This document shows positions 1 to 7,261 of a stretch of 9,774 nucleotides of DNA, piece by piece. The DNA lies in NCBI GenBank assembly GCA_934615645.1, contig CAKTTR010000065.1, positions 1 to 9,774 of the forward strand, read 5' to 3'. The translations under genes and the position numbers were made by a program. Positions within the stretch are counted from its first letter, which is position 1. The number at the start of each line of letters is the position of its first letter. Origin of the DNA: an uncultured Oscillospiraceae bacterium. Lineage in GTDB: Bacteria; Bacillota; Clostridia; Oscillospirales; Oscillospiraceae. The notes under the pieces are model-generated. The model was given only the letters and a program-made list of their open reading frames with translations. It was not told the DNA's origin and did not search any database.

Positions 1-3000
1 TCCAGCAAGATGCGGCCATCCTCGCCCGCTTCCAGCTTCGCGCCGTCGGACAGGGTCAGGGTCCGGAGGATGCTGCCTGCTGCAGAGCGGTCGTCCGCCG
101 TCAGATTTGCTGCAGCCTGGGCCGTCTGCAGCTCCAGCTCTGCCGCGTTGTAGGTCAGGCTGTAGCCGACCGTCCCGGCCGTCTGGGTGCCCGTCAGATA
201 AACCCGGGCAATGACTTCGGCGTGCTTTGCATAATTATCCCGCTCCAGCTCGACCGTAATTTCCGCCGTGGGCAGCGCCTCGGCAAAGACGGGGTAGGGG
301 TCGACCCCAACACGCTGGGCAAACGCAGCGCCGAGCTGCCCCGCTACGTAGCCATTTGCCAGCTGCTCCGGGGTATACGATGCGCTGTTCTCAACAACAT
401 CTGCTTGCTGATTGCCGCCAAGATTATAAATATTCACGCCTTCCGCCTCCGGGAAGAAGCAATTGCGGAACACCGCCGCACTGTTTACCAGGACTGCGAT
501 ACCGCCCTTTTTCTTTGCATTGAGCACCTGTGCATTGACATAGCAGTTTTCAATTGTGCCCGCGTTCGATACGACAAGGCCGCCCGCACGGGTTTTGCTG
601 CTGACGGTACCCATGACATAGCAATTTCGCATATGCGCTCTGTTAGTCAAAGAATTAACTAAGCCACCGGCATACGATCTTGCAATAGCGTTTCCTTCCG
701 CAACACAATGGTCGATCACACCGGTCTTTTCGACCAGATAGGCAAGCGGCGCCGCTTCGCGCCCTGCGCTATAGGTATCGCGCAGCGTCAGGTTCTGAAT
801 CGTCCCGGTCACATGGCCGAACATACCGGTATAATCATTGTTATCCGCTGCCTCTGTATACAGGCCGGAAAGCACATGCCCATCACCATCAAATGTGCCG
901 GAATAGATGATTTCATACGGCCTGCCGATTGGCTTCCACCGCTCCATTTCGCTCAGCTTGTCCGGCAGAAGCGTGCCTGCGTCATCAAAAATGGTCGAAA
1001 GCAGGTTCTCGTTCAGCGTGATATCCGCGACCAAAACGGCATTCGCCGCCGTATTCTGGGGCTTCTTCGCAAGCTCGCCGTTTACCAGCATCCGGAACCA
1101 CGTTAGCTGCTCCGCATTGGAAATTTCATAGAATTCCTTACCGTCGACCGTCCGCGTTCCCATGGAGGCTTCGATCTTCTGCTCCTTGTCCGCTGTCACA
1201 CACAGTGCGTAGTCCGCCTCAGCGGACGCAAGTAAAGCGAGATTTGTGATCCGTGCCTTTTCGCCGCCACGCTCGATATAGGCATTGTAGTGGGCGCGGG
1301 CCGTTTCGATGGTTGCCTTGCTTTCCAGCGTGATCTCGCCGAGGGCATCCAGCTCCGCGATATAGGCTGCCACAACAGCGTCATAGGCCGCAAGCTTTTC
1401 CTGCAGCAGGGCAAAATTTGTAACCTTTGCCTGTTCCTCTGCAGAGAGTATTTCATAGCACGCCTGGGCTGCTGCCACTGCGCGGAAGCAATTTGCCGTA
1501 CCATCCAGCGCAACCGTCCCGATACTGTCAATCAATTGCTGGCAAACCGCCGCCGAACCGTATTGCGGCGTTCCATTCACCAGGAACACTTGGTTTGTCC
1601 CGTCATTCAAAACCGGATGCTTCTCCTGGCCCAGCTTTTGCCCGTAGGCCCGGCCCAGCATTGCCGCAACATAGCCGCTTTCAAACTGTTCCTGGGTCAT
1701 CACGGCGATATTCGCGTTTTCTTCCCCACAATTGTTCAGGCAGTAGAAGGTATCATCCAGTACAGCGGTATCGTCCGCACAGGCATAGGTCACTGCGCCG
1801 GTGATCGTCCCCATGTAATAGCAGTTTTTGATCGTGCCACCGTTGGCAGCAGTCACAATACCTGCAGCCTTCCTGTTACTCGTATCCGCCGTCAGGTTAC
1901 CGACAACATAACAGCTTGTAATAGAACCCTTACTCTTACTGGAAAGCGAACTCGTAATGCCGCCGACACTGCCGGCCGTCGCAGACACATTTGCCTCAAC
2001 AGCGCAGCGTTCCAATTGCTTCACGTTTGTGCCAGCAACACCGCCAACATTGCCGCGGCCGCTCACAGCGCCCTGCACAGAGCAATCCAGGATCGTCGCG
2101 CTCCCACCCGAACCGACAACACCACCAATGCCGCTCTGGCCTGCTATCGTCGCTTTCACGCGGCAATTACGGATCACTGTAGTCAAACCGCCCCCTTGGA
2201 CACCACCGACGATACCGCCTGTGCTGTACTCGCCGCAGACATAGCCCTCAAAGCTAAGGGACTCCGCGGTCGTATTGTCCATCCGGCCGATCAGGCCACC
2301 AGTATAAGAATCGCTGGGATTGTTATAGTAAGAATCAACGACCTGAATGTTCTTGATCGTTGCACCGTTTGTTGCGCCAAACAGCCCGGTATAGCCGTGG
2401 AGTGTTGTATTGCCCCAGGCATTCTCCATATAAAGGCCACGAATTGTATGTCCTTGTCCGTCAAAGATACCGCGGTATTCCGCCGTCTTTGTCTTGGCGA
2501 AATAGCCTGCTCCGTCCTTCCAGCTATAGCCGCCAATCGGCGTCCACGCACGCAGCCCCTGGGCGGACAGCAGCTCATTCTTTTCGTTCAGAACGGCCAG
2601 GTTGAACACAATATCATTTTCCAGGACCGCATTGATGTCCTCCTGCCGTTCCGCAGTCCCATTTACAAGGCCATTGACCGTCTTAGCAAACCAAAGCAGC
2701 TCGTCTGCATTGGTAATCACGTAGAATTCTTTGTCCTCAATGGTCCGCTTTTGCATTTTTTCACCGATCGCCGTATACTCCAGCTTTTCATAGGCTGCCT
2801 CGGCATCTGTCAGCACCTTGTACTGCTCCGATGTGATGAGGCTCTTCACCTCTTGAACCGCCGAATCATAAGCGCTCCGCGCTTTGTCGATCTTTGCCTT
2901 GCATGCCTCCGTATAGGTCACATCGCCAATATCGTTAATCAATGCGACAATTGCCGCTGCCGCTGCCGGGAAGTCAGAAACGGCCGCAGTGAACTGCACG

Positions 3001-4958
3001 TCCTGGAACCAGCTCCAGTAGCCCGTGGCCTCCGGGGAATCATCTCCGGTATAGCTGCCGCCCTCGCTCTGCAGCGACAGCGTCAGGTGCGTCGTCGGCG
3101 CGGCGCCGAATGCGCCCAGATGAATGCGAACACCGGATACGGTAAATTGCCCTGCCGCACTGGGCGTCACGTTAAGATATGCATTCTTCGCAATATCATA
3201 CTGTGTGCCCTCTCCCTTTGCAGTGCCGACCTCAGCACCGCTCTCGTCCAGCAGCTTGCCCTCCAGGTAGACCGTTCCGCCATAACCGGGATTATAGATC
3301 GCACCCAGCTTCGGCTGCGGTGTCACAACATTGCTATAGGAGACCTTTGCCGTATCGCCAGCCTTAATCGCGCTTCCCGGATTCGTAACATTTTCGATCA
3401 CGACACTGCTTGCGACAGCATGCAGCACAAAGCAGCGCACTGCATCACCCGCCTGGACCTTGACCACATTGCGCCCCGGATAAAGCTGCAGTGTATAGCT
3501 GCCATCCCCATTCGCCGCGCAGTCTTTCCAGCCAGAGGTCGTCGGCTGCGGATATCCGCTGACTGTCATCACGCTGACATGCAGCGTCTGCCCCTCTGGG
3601 GCAGTCGGGTTGATGGTATAGGTCGTATAGGCATTTTCTGTCTTGCCCTCTGCTCCATCTACAGTAACGCTCTTTGCGATATAGAATGTATGGAGATCCG
3701 AGAGCCCTTCCAGACCGGTTTTTACGCCCGCACTGCTGCCGCCGACCTGGAATGCGAAAACGCCCACGCAATCCTCCCGGATCGCGCCATACGTATGATC
3801 GTCCCAATCCATCGCATCGTAGGTCACTGCCACGACAGAAAGGCCATTTTTGACTGCACGCACAATGCCGTATTCATCCACAGTAACGGAATCCCCGTCC
3901 ACAACATAATAGTGCTTGTCCGGTTCAAGATAGCCGTTGCTCAGCCCGTTATTGATCGCCTGCCAAGCACGGGAGGACCAAAGGTCAAACGCCTCTCCCT
4001 GCTGCAGCGAGACAAACTTTGCTGCATTGCCGTTTGTGATAATATTCGCCTCATAGGTATCCTCGTGCAGCTGATAATCTTCCTGCAGCGCATCCACCGC
4101 AATTGTCTGCCCCGCCGGCGTAAACGTATGCGCCGTTTTACGGAAGCCTGCCTTGGAGACAACGTAGTAGACCTCGCCGCTAGGGCTGAGGGGGACCGTC
4201 GCCGCATAATAGTCGTAGCCGTCCTCCGTCTTTGTCTTTTCCGTATAGAACTGGTTGTTCTGCCGGTAGAATTTGACCAGTTCTTCCACACGAAGGGTCG
4301 CCCCGGCAGGGATCTTGAAATTGACCGTTGTCTTTTTGCACATCAGATAGACACGGCCATCTGAGAGGTTATAGCTCGTCGTTTTAAAGCCCTCAAAGGC
4401 GGTCGTCCCCGGCAGGACCCACAGATTGCCATAAAACGGGCAATACATTTCGTCAACCGGCTCAAAGAAATACTGATACCGAACATTATAGCCGTAGGCC
4501 GGAACGAGCAGCTTCGCCACTTTCGCATCTACCGACGCCTCAGACTGATAGACGAGCGCAGCATCCAATGTAGAAACGACCCGCATTTTGAAGTTGCACT
4601 TGCCCGCTTCCTGCAGCGTATACTGAATCTCGCGAAGATAGACCGTTGTATCACCCGAGACCTTCAAAACACCTGTCCCATAGCCGTCGGCCTGATAGGT
4701 GTAGGTCCCGGCGTTTGCGGTAAAGGTGTAAGAATTGTAGTCTTCCGCCTTCCCCGTTTGGACCGTAACAGGATTTCCTGCGCTGTCTCGAATAGACAGC
4801 CCAGTGGCCGTCGTACAGACCGTCACGCGATAGGCTCCGGCTGCATCATCCAGCGCCACTTTTCCCGGCTCCGCCGCCAGCGCCATGCCGGGGAGTAAGC
4901 CCAGAAGAAGTGCCAGCGTTAAAAGCACTGCCAAAAGCCGTTTTCCAAACTTCTTCAT
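1..4958 (-). CDS. Giant secreted multidomain surface protein (Ig-like, FIVAR-like, GLUG-like repeats), C-terminus outside window
   Basis: I checked this frame codon by codon from the ATG at 4958 to the window edge and found no stop, giving at least 1652 residues. The start has GAGAGG seven bases upstream (4966-4971). Residues 1-28 are a Sec signal peptide (MKKFGKRLL, a Leu-rich core, cleavage near ALA-AE). Residues about 30-330 are beta-rich and unassigned. About 335-400 resembles a bacterial Ig-like (Big2) unit (VDEYGIVRAVKNG). About 405-655 is more beta-rich sequence. FIVAR-like three-helix segments lie at about 660-735 and, in tandem, 1139-1253. Two GLUG-like beta-helix blocks follow, at about 829-1130 and 1338-1560, each opened by FDGxGH and carrying an N-Cys ladder. 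The last part, about 1565-1652, has a cohesin-like look (LTYNAAELEL). The family is probably extracellular and adhesive or ligand-binding. The upstream B12 riboswitch suggests corrinoid-related work, which is inference. From memory, similar Ig-like/DUF4430 proteins occur in gut Clostridia. The anchor (SLH, LPXTG or other) is not visible. Confidence 0.93.
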   Translation of the reverse strand, partial: MKKFGKRLLAVLLTLALLLGLLPGMALAAEPGKVALDDAAGAYRVTVCTTATGLSIRDSAGNPVTVQTGKAEDYNSYTFTANAGTYTYQADGYGTGVLKVSGDTTVYLREIQYTLQEAGKCNFKMRVVSTLDAALVYQSEASVDAKVAKLLVPAYGYNVRYQYFFEPVDEMYCPFYGNLWVLPGTTAFEGFKTTSYNLSDGRVYLMCKKTTVNFKIPAGATLRVEELVKFYRQNNQFYTEKTKTEDGYDYYAATVPLSPSGEVYYVVSKAGFRKTAHTFTPAGQTIAVDALQEDYQLHEDTYEANIITNGNAAKFVSLQQGEAFDLWSSRAWQAINNGLSNGYLEPDKHYYVVDGDSVTVDEYGIVRAVKNGLSVVAVTYDAMDWDDHTYGAIREDCVGVFAFQVGGSSAGVKTGLEGLSDLHTFYIAKSVTVDGAEGKTENAYTTYTINPTAPEGQTLHVSVMTVSGYPQPTTSGWKDCAANGDGSYTLQLYPGRNVVKVQAGDAVRCFVLHAVASSVVIENVTNPGSAIKAGDTAKVSYSNVVTPQPKLGAIYNPGYGGTVYLEGKLLDESGAEVGTAKGEGTQYDIAKNAYLNVTPSAAGQFTVSGVRIHLGAFGAAPTTHLTLSLQSEGGSYTGDDSPEATGYWSWFQDVQFTAAVSDFPAAAAAIVALINDIGDVTYTEACKAKIDKARSAYDSAVQEVKSLITSEQYKVLTDAEAAYEKLEYTAIGEKMQKRTIEDKEFYVITNADELLWFAKTVNGLVNGTAERQEDINAVLENDIVFNLAVLNEKNELLSAQGLRAWTPIGGYSWKDGAGYFAKTKTAEYRGIFDGQGHTIRGLYMENAWGNTTLHGYTGLFGATNGATIKNIQVVDSYYNNPSDSYTGGLIGRMDNTTAESLSFEGYVCGEYSTGGIVGGVQGGGLTTVIRNCRVKATIAGQSGIGGVVGSGGSATILDCSVQGAVSGRGNVGGVAGTNVKQLERCAVEANVSATAGSVGGITSSLSSKSKGSITSCYVVGNLTADTSNRKAAGIVTAANGGTIKNCYYMGTITGAVTYACADDTAVLDDTFYCLNNCGEENANIAVMTQEQFESGYVAAMLGRAYGQKLGQEKHPVLNDGTNQVFLVNGTPQYGSAAVCQQLIDSIGTVALDGTANCFRAVAAAQACYEILSAEEQAKVTNFALLQEKLAAYDAVVAAYIAELDALGEITLESKATIETARAHYNAYIERGGEKARITNLALLASAEADYALCVTADKEQKIEASMGTRTVDGKEFYEISNAEQLTWFRMLVNGELAKKPQNTAANAVLVADITLNENLLSTIFDDAGTLLPDKLSEMERWKPIGRPYEIIYSGTFDGDGHVLSGLYTEAADNNDYTGMFGHVTGTIQNLTLRDTYSAGREAAPLAYLVEKTGVIDHCVAEGNAIARSYAGGLVNSLTNRAHMRNCYVMGTVSSKTRAGGLVVSNAGTIENCYVNAQVLNAKKKGGIAVLVNSAAVFRNCFFPEAEGVNIYNLGGNQQADVVENSASYTPEQLANGYVAGQLGAAFAQRVGVDPYPVFAEALPTAEITVELERDNYAKHAEVIARVYLTGTQTAGTVGYSLTYNAAELELQTAQAAANLTADDRSAAGSILRTLTLSDGAKLEAGEDGRILL

Positions 4959-5023
4959 TAAATTACCTCTCTTCTTGTAATATATTTACCGCCAATGCGG
5001 TATGAAACAAGGCAGCCATCTAT

Positions 5024-5064
5024 CATGCTTTTCCCGCTTGAAAAGCATGGCGCACTGGTGCGCC
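5024..5064 (-). other. Two further hairpins in the surface-protein leader
   Basis: Between the riboswitch terminator and the start codon the leader holds two perfect inverted repeats. The first is GGCGCAC with a 2-base spacer (5049-5064). The second is CATGCTTTT with an 8-base spacer (5024-5049). The arms share base 5049. Neither is followed by a T-run on the minus strand, so they do not look like terminators. They may stabilise the mRNA or act in processing. The rest of 4959-5085 shows only the ribosome site and a weak CCGC/GCGG repeat (4989-5000). Confidence 0.5.
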
Positions 5065-5085
5065 GCGATTCCTCACACATGGTGC

Positions 5086-5121
5086 AAAAGGGCCGTGGCA
5101 GAATCCCATTCTGCCACGGCC
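5086..5121 (-). terminator. Intrinsic terminator, probable expression platform of the B12 riboswitch
   Basis: The stem is a perfect 14-bp inverted repeat (GGCCGTGGCAGAAT, 5091-5104 with 5108-5121) closing a 3-base loop. On the minus strand it is followed by CTTTT (5086-5090). It lies about 37 bases downstream of the aptamer, where a transcription-terminating expression platform is expected. The T-tract is short for such a strong stem. The plus strand has no T-run after it, so it serves the minus-strand transcript. A smaller hairpin (TGCGC/GCGCA, 5141-5158) sits between the aptamer and this stem and could be the kissing-loop hairpin or part of the switch. Confidence 0.8.
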
Positions 5122-5158
5122 GATGTTTCCGTGCCCAATTTGCGCTCCAAGGCGCGCA

Positions 5159-5375
5159 CGCATCACCAAGTCTTCTGGCTCATGCAGCCGGGCGCGGCAG
5201 AATCTGCCAGACGCCCCGCGCGGCTTCCTGCCTTCTCATGGGTTTCCCCACAATGGCCGCCTTTCGGCGCAAAGCCGCGCAACTGCAAATACAGCTACGG
5301 GGTAAGCCCCGGATTCCCACCGGGTTCCTTCTATCCGCGCGCCACGCATCGCAGCGGCGGGCGGAGGATGATACG
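5159..5375 (-). promoter_or_regulatory. Cobalamin (vitamin B12) riboswitch
   Basis: Read on the minus strand, the landmarks of the AdoCbl/cobalamin aptamer occur in order. GGAACCCGGTGGGAATCC (5311-5328) matches the GGTGxxAATCC core and is followed by CCCCGTAGCTGTA. CCATTG and then GAGAAGGC (5230-5237) match the GCCACTG...GGGAAGGC segment. GAGCCAGAAGACTTGG (5166-5181) is the B12 box, slightly divergent from AGYCAGGAGACCTGCC. A 9-bp P1 with two G-U pairs can form between CGTATCATC (5367-5375) and GGTGATGCG (5159-5167), which sets the ends. The family binds a corrinoid and usually shuts off downstream genes, here by the terminator at 5086-5121. The regulated gene is the giant surface protein. 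Confidence 0.93.
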
Positions 5376-5405
5376 ATGTATTCAAGTTGTCTTCGATCTG
5401 ACTTT

Positions 5406-5434
5406 TTTATAGCATATTTCGCATCGATTGTCAA
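5406..5434 (-). promoter_or_regulatory. Sigma-A-type promoter for the B12-riboswitch/surface-protein transcript
   Basis: On the minus strand, TTGACA (5429-5434) and TATAAA (5406-5411) are separated by 17 bases. Transcription would start near 5399, some 24 bases before the riboswitch P1, giving a leader of about 440 bases. The stretch from 5435 to 5502 separates it from the divergent glyA promoter and shows only AT-rich sequence. Confidence 0.85.
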
Positions 5435-5502
5435 CACCCATCCCAAATTCGTTGCCGTTCCCGGTCCTGCCACAAATTTTTTCATTTTTTGTGCGCCAGG
5501 CA

Positions 5503-5530
5503 TTGACATTTGTAATTTTCCGGCTATAAT
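5503..5530 (+). promoter_or_regulatory. Consensus sigma-A promoter for the glycine riboswitch/glyA transcript
   Basis: TTGACA (5503-5508) and TATAAT (5525-5530) both match consensus exactly, with a 16-base spacer. Transcription should start near 5537, shortly before the first glycine aptamer. Such a strong core promoter fits a transcript controlled mainly at the riboswitch terminator rather than at initiation. Confidence 0.9.
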
Positions 5531-5564
5531 ATAGAGTAATTCAATACAAACGATTCCGTTTATG

Positions 5565-5725
5565 TTCTGCAGGAAAAAGCCCCGTGCTTGCCGAAGGAGT
5601 TAAACTTACAGGTGCCCGCCCCGGCGGGTGTGACTGCAGAATTCAGGAACCTCTGGAGAATCTCCACCGTGAGTGCCGAAGGTGCAAGGCGTTTTTCGCC
5701 GAATCTCTCAGGCAAAAGGACAGAG
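5565..5725 (+). promoter_or_regulatory. Tandem glycine riboswitch (two aptamers)
   Basis: The second aptamer (about 5650-5725) is near-consensus: CCTCTGGAGA, then GAGTGCCGAAGGTGCAAGGC, then CTCTCAGGCAAAAGGACAGAG-type sequence, with P1 CTCTG/CAGAG. The first aptamer (5565-5641) is more divergent. It has an 8-bp P1 (TTCTGCAG with CTGCAGAA), TTGCCGAAGGAG and CTTACAGG. A small GC-rich hairpin (CCCGC/GCGGG, 5615-5628) replaces the usual AAAAG before GACTGCAG. The linker is about 8 bases, as in cooperative tandem glycine switches. The family senses glycine and in Bacillus-type leaders usually turns genes on. A reading frame running through it from GTG 5584 into glyA is not real coding sequence. Confidence 0.92.
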
Positions 5726-5767
5726 TGCGCATTTCTGATTTACATCAATTTGTGCTGCAGCGCTGTG

Positions 5768-5802
5768 CAGATTCGGCAGAGGTCCTGCCGGATCTGTTTT
5801 TT
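5768..5802 (+). terminator. Intrinsic terminator in the glyA leader (glycine riboswitch expression platform)
   Basis: CAGATTCGGCAG (5768-5779) pairs with CTGCCGGATCTG (5785-5796) over 12 bp with one G-U, closing a 5-base loop. Six T's follow (5797-5802). It lies 42 bases after the second aptamer and ends 42 bases before the glyA start, so it must be read through to express glyA. A weak competing hairpin (CTGCA 5755-5759 with TGCAG 5766-5770) overlaps its first three bases and is one candidate antiterminator. I could not settle the alternative fold by eye. Confidence 0.88.
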
Positions 5803-5844
5803 CTTTCCATTTCATATTTCCATCACAGAAAAGAGGAGCACCCC

Positions 5845-7098
5845 ATGTATCAAGATCTGCAGCCCAACATCGAATTTGTCAATCAGTATGACCCGGAGAT
5901 CGCCGCCCTGATGGGCAAGGAGCTCGCCCGCCAGCAGCGGAATATCGAGCTGATCGCTTCGGAAAATATCGCCTCCCCCGCCGTCATCGCCGCCATGGGC
6001 ACGATCCTGACGAATAAATACGCCGAGGGCTACCCCGGCAAGCGCTACTACGGCGGCTGCGAGCATGTCGACGAGGTCGAGTGCATCGCCATCGAGCGCG
6101 CCAAGCAGCTGTTTGGCGCGGAATATGCCAATGTCCAGCCCCACTCCGGCGCCCAGGCGAATCTGGAGGCCTACCAGGCCCTCCTGCAGCCGGGCGACAC
6201 CGTCGTCGGCATGAGCCTGGCCAACGGCGGGCATCTGACCCACGGCTCCCCGGTCAACGCGTCGGGCAAGCTCTACCACTTCATCCCCTACGGTGTCGAC
6301 CCTGCCACCGGCCGCATCGACTATGACGAGGTCGAGCAGCTGGTCAAGGAAAATCGTCCGAAGCTGGTCGTCGCCGGTGCGTCGGCATACCCCAGAACGA
6401 TCGATTTCAAGATCTTCGGCGAGATTGCCCACCGCTACGGCGCGCTGCTGATGGTCGATATGGCCCATATCTCCGGCCTGGTCGCCGGCGGCGCGCATAT
6501 GAGCCCCGTCCCCTATGCCGACGTCGTCACGACGACGACGCATAAGACGCTCCGCGGCCCCCGCGGCGGCCTGATCCTGGCCAAGGAAGAATGGGCCAAG
6601 AAGCTCAATTCCGCCGTCTTCCCCGGCACCCAGGGCGGCCCCCTGATGCATGTCATCGCCGCCAAGGCCGTCTGCCTGAAGGAAGCAATGCAGCCGGAAT
6701 TCCAGACCTACGCCCACAATGTCGTCAAAAACGCCCAGGCGCTGGCCGCTGGCCTGATGCAGCGGGGCTTTGACCTCGTCTCCGGTGGCACGGACAACCA
6801 CCTGATGCTGGCCGACCTCCGCTCCATGCACCTGACCGGCCGCGAAATGCAGCGCCGTCTGGACGATGTCTATATCACCGTCAACAAAAACGCCATCCCC
6901 AATGACCCGGAGAAGCCCTTCGTCACCAGCGGCGTCCGCATCGGCACGCCCTGCGCCACGACCCGCGGCCTCGGTGTCGCTGAGATGGACCGGATCGCCG
7001 CCTGCATCTACGATGCCGCGACGAATTTCGAAGCCAAGGCAGACGAGATCCGCGCCGCCGTCGCCGAGATCTGCACCGCCCATCCCCTGTATCAATAA
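5845..7098 (+). CDS. glyA: Serine hydroxymethyltransferase (GlyA)
   Basis: This is a 417-residue cytosolic PLP enzyme that interconverts serine plus tetrahydrofolate with glycine plus 5,10-methylene-THF. Length is normal for bacterial SHMT. Hallmarks in order are IELIASEN (about 34-41), TNKYAEGYPGKRYYGG, NVQPHSGAQAN, HLTHGSPVN, the VDMAH cofactor motif, VVTTTTHKTLRGPRGG with the PLP-binding lysine at residue 234, NSAVFPGTQGGP, VSGGTDNHL, TVNKNAIPNDP and TSGVRIGTPA-like TSGVRIGTPC near the C-terminus. The ATG at 5845 is chosen because AGAGGAG lies six bases upstream (5832-5838) and family similarity begins there. Upstream in-frame codons translate the riboswitch. It forms a single-gene unit between its leader and the terminator at 7117. 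Glycine control suggests use in the glycine-to-serine direction, but the switch polarity is not proven. Confidence 0.97.
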   Translation: MYQDLQPNIEFVNQYDPEIAALMGKELARQQRNIELIASENIASPAVIAAMGTILTNKYAEGYPGKRYYGGCEHVDEVECIAIERAKQLFGAEYANVQPHSGAQANLEAYQALLQPGDTVVGMSLANGGHLTHGSPVNASGKLYHFIPYGVDPATGRIDYDEVEQLVKENRPKLVVAGASAYPRTIDFKIFGEIAHRYGALLMVDMAHISGLVAGGAHMSPVPYADVVTTTTHKTLRGPRGGLILAKEEWAKKLNSAVFPGTQGGPLMHVIAAKAVCLKEAMQPEFQTYAHNVVKNAQALAAGLMQRGFDLVSGGTDNHLMLADLRSMHLTGREMQRRLDDVYITVNKNAIPNDPEKPFVTSGVRIGTPCATTRGLGVAEMDRIAACIYDAATNFEAKADEIRAAVAEICTAHPLYQ

Positions 7099-7116
7099 GC
7101 CAAATTTCCTCCTGAT

Positions 7117-7150
7117 CGCGCCGCCCGGCCCAAGCCCGGCGGCGCGTTTT
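7117..7150 (+). terminator. Intrinsic terminator after glyA
   Basis: CGCGCCGCC (7117-7125) pairs with GGCGGCGCG (7138-7146). The inner part can extend by GG/CC past a C-C mismatch, and TTTT follows (7147-7150). It starts 18 bases after the glyA stop and separates glyA from the regulator gene. Confidence 0.85.
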
Positions 7151-7162
7151 GCCCCCCAAGAC

Positions 7163-7191
7163 TTGTATTTTCCTACAGGGACAGGTATAAT
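7163..7191 (+). promoter_or_regulatory. Promoter for the GntR-family regulator gene
   Basis: TTGTAT (7163-7168) and a perfect TATAAT (7186-7191) lie 17 bases apart, just after the glyA terminator. The predicted start near 7198 gives a leader of about 97 bases. No structured RNA is evident there except the inverted repeat at 7262-7281. Confidence 0.75.
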
Positions 7192-7261
7192 AGAGAAAAC
7201 CCGACCGTTCTGCTTCCTCTGCAAAATACCGCCCGCTGCCGCCAAGGCCGGTGCAGAAAGG

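Noticed and set aside
1290..4364. A 1024-codon open frame on the plus strand opposite the giant surface protein
   Set aside because: It is in exact codon-to-codon antisense register with the minus-strand gene, which has a signal peptide, ribosome site, promoter and recognisable domains. The gene hardly uses Leu TTA/CTA or Ser TCA codons in this stretch, so few antisense stops appear. The plus-strand translation is Arg/Cys/His-rich with no recognisable domain.
5091..5121. The 14-bp perfect inverted repeat considered as a mobile-element end or bidirectional terminator
   Set aside because: There is no transposase or second copy nearby. Only the minus strand has a following T-run, and the position after the aptamer explains it as the riboswitch terminator.
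4995..5534. Small open frames on both strands in the region between the surface protein and glyA
   Set aside because: They overlap the cobalamin riboswitch, its terminator and the divergent promoters. The base pattern is explained by RNA structure, and no frame has a convincing start.
5584..5844. An N-terminal extension of glyA starting at GTG 5584
   Set aside because: The codons translate the glycine aptamers and the terminator. The ribosome site and family similarity both place the start at ATG 5845.
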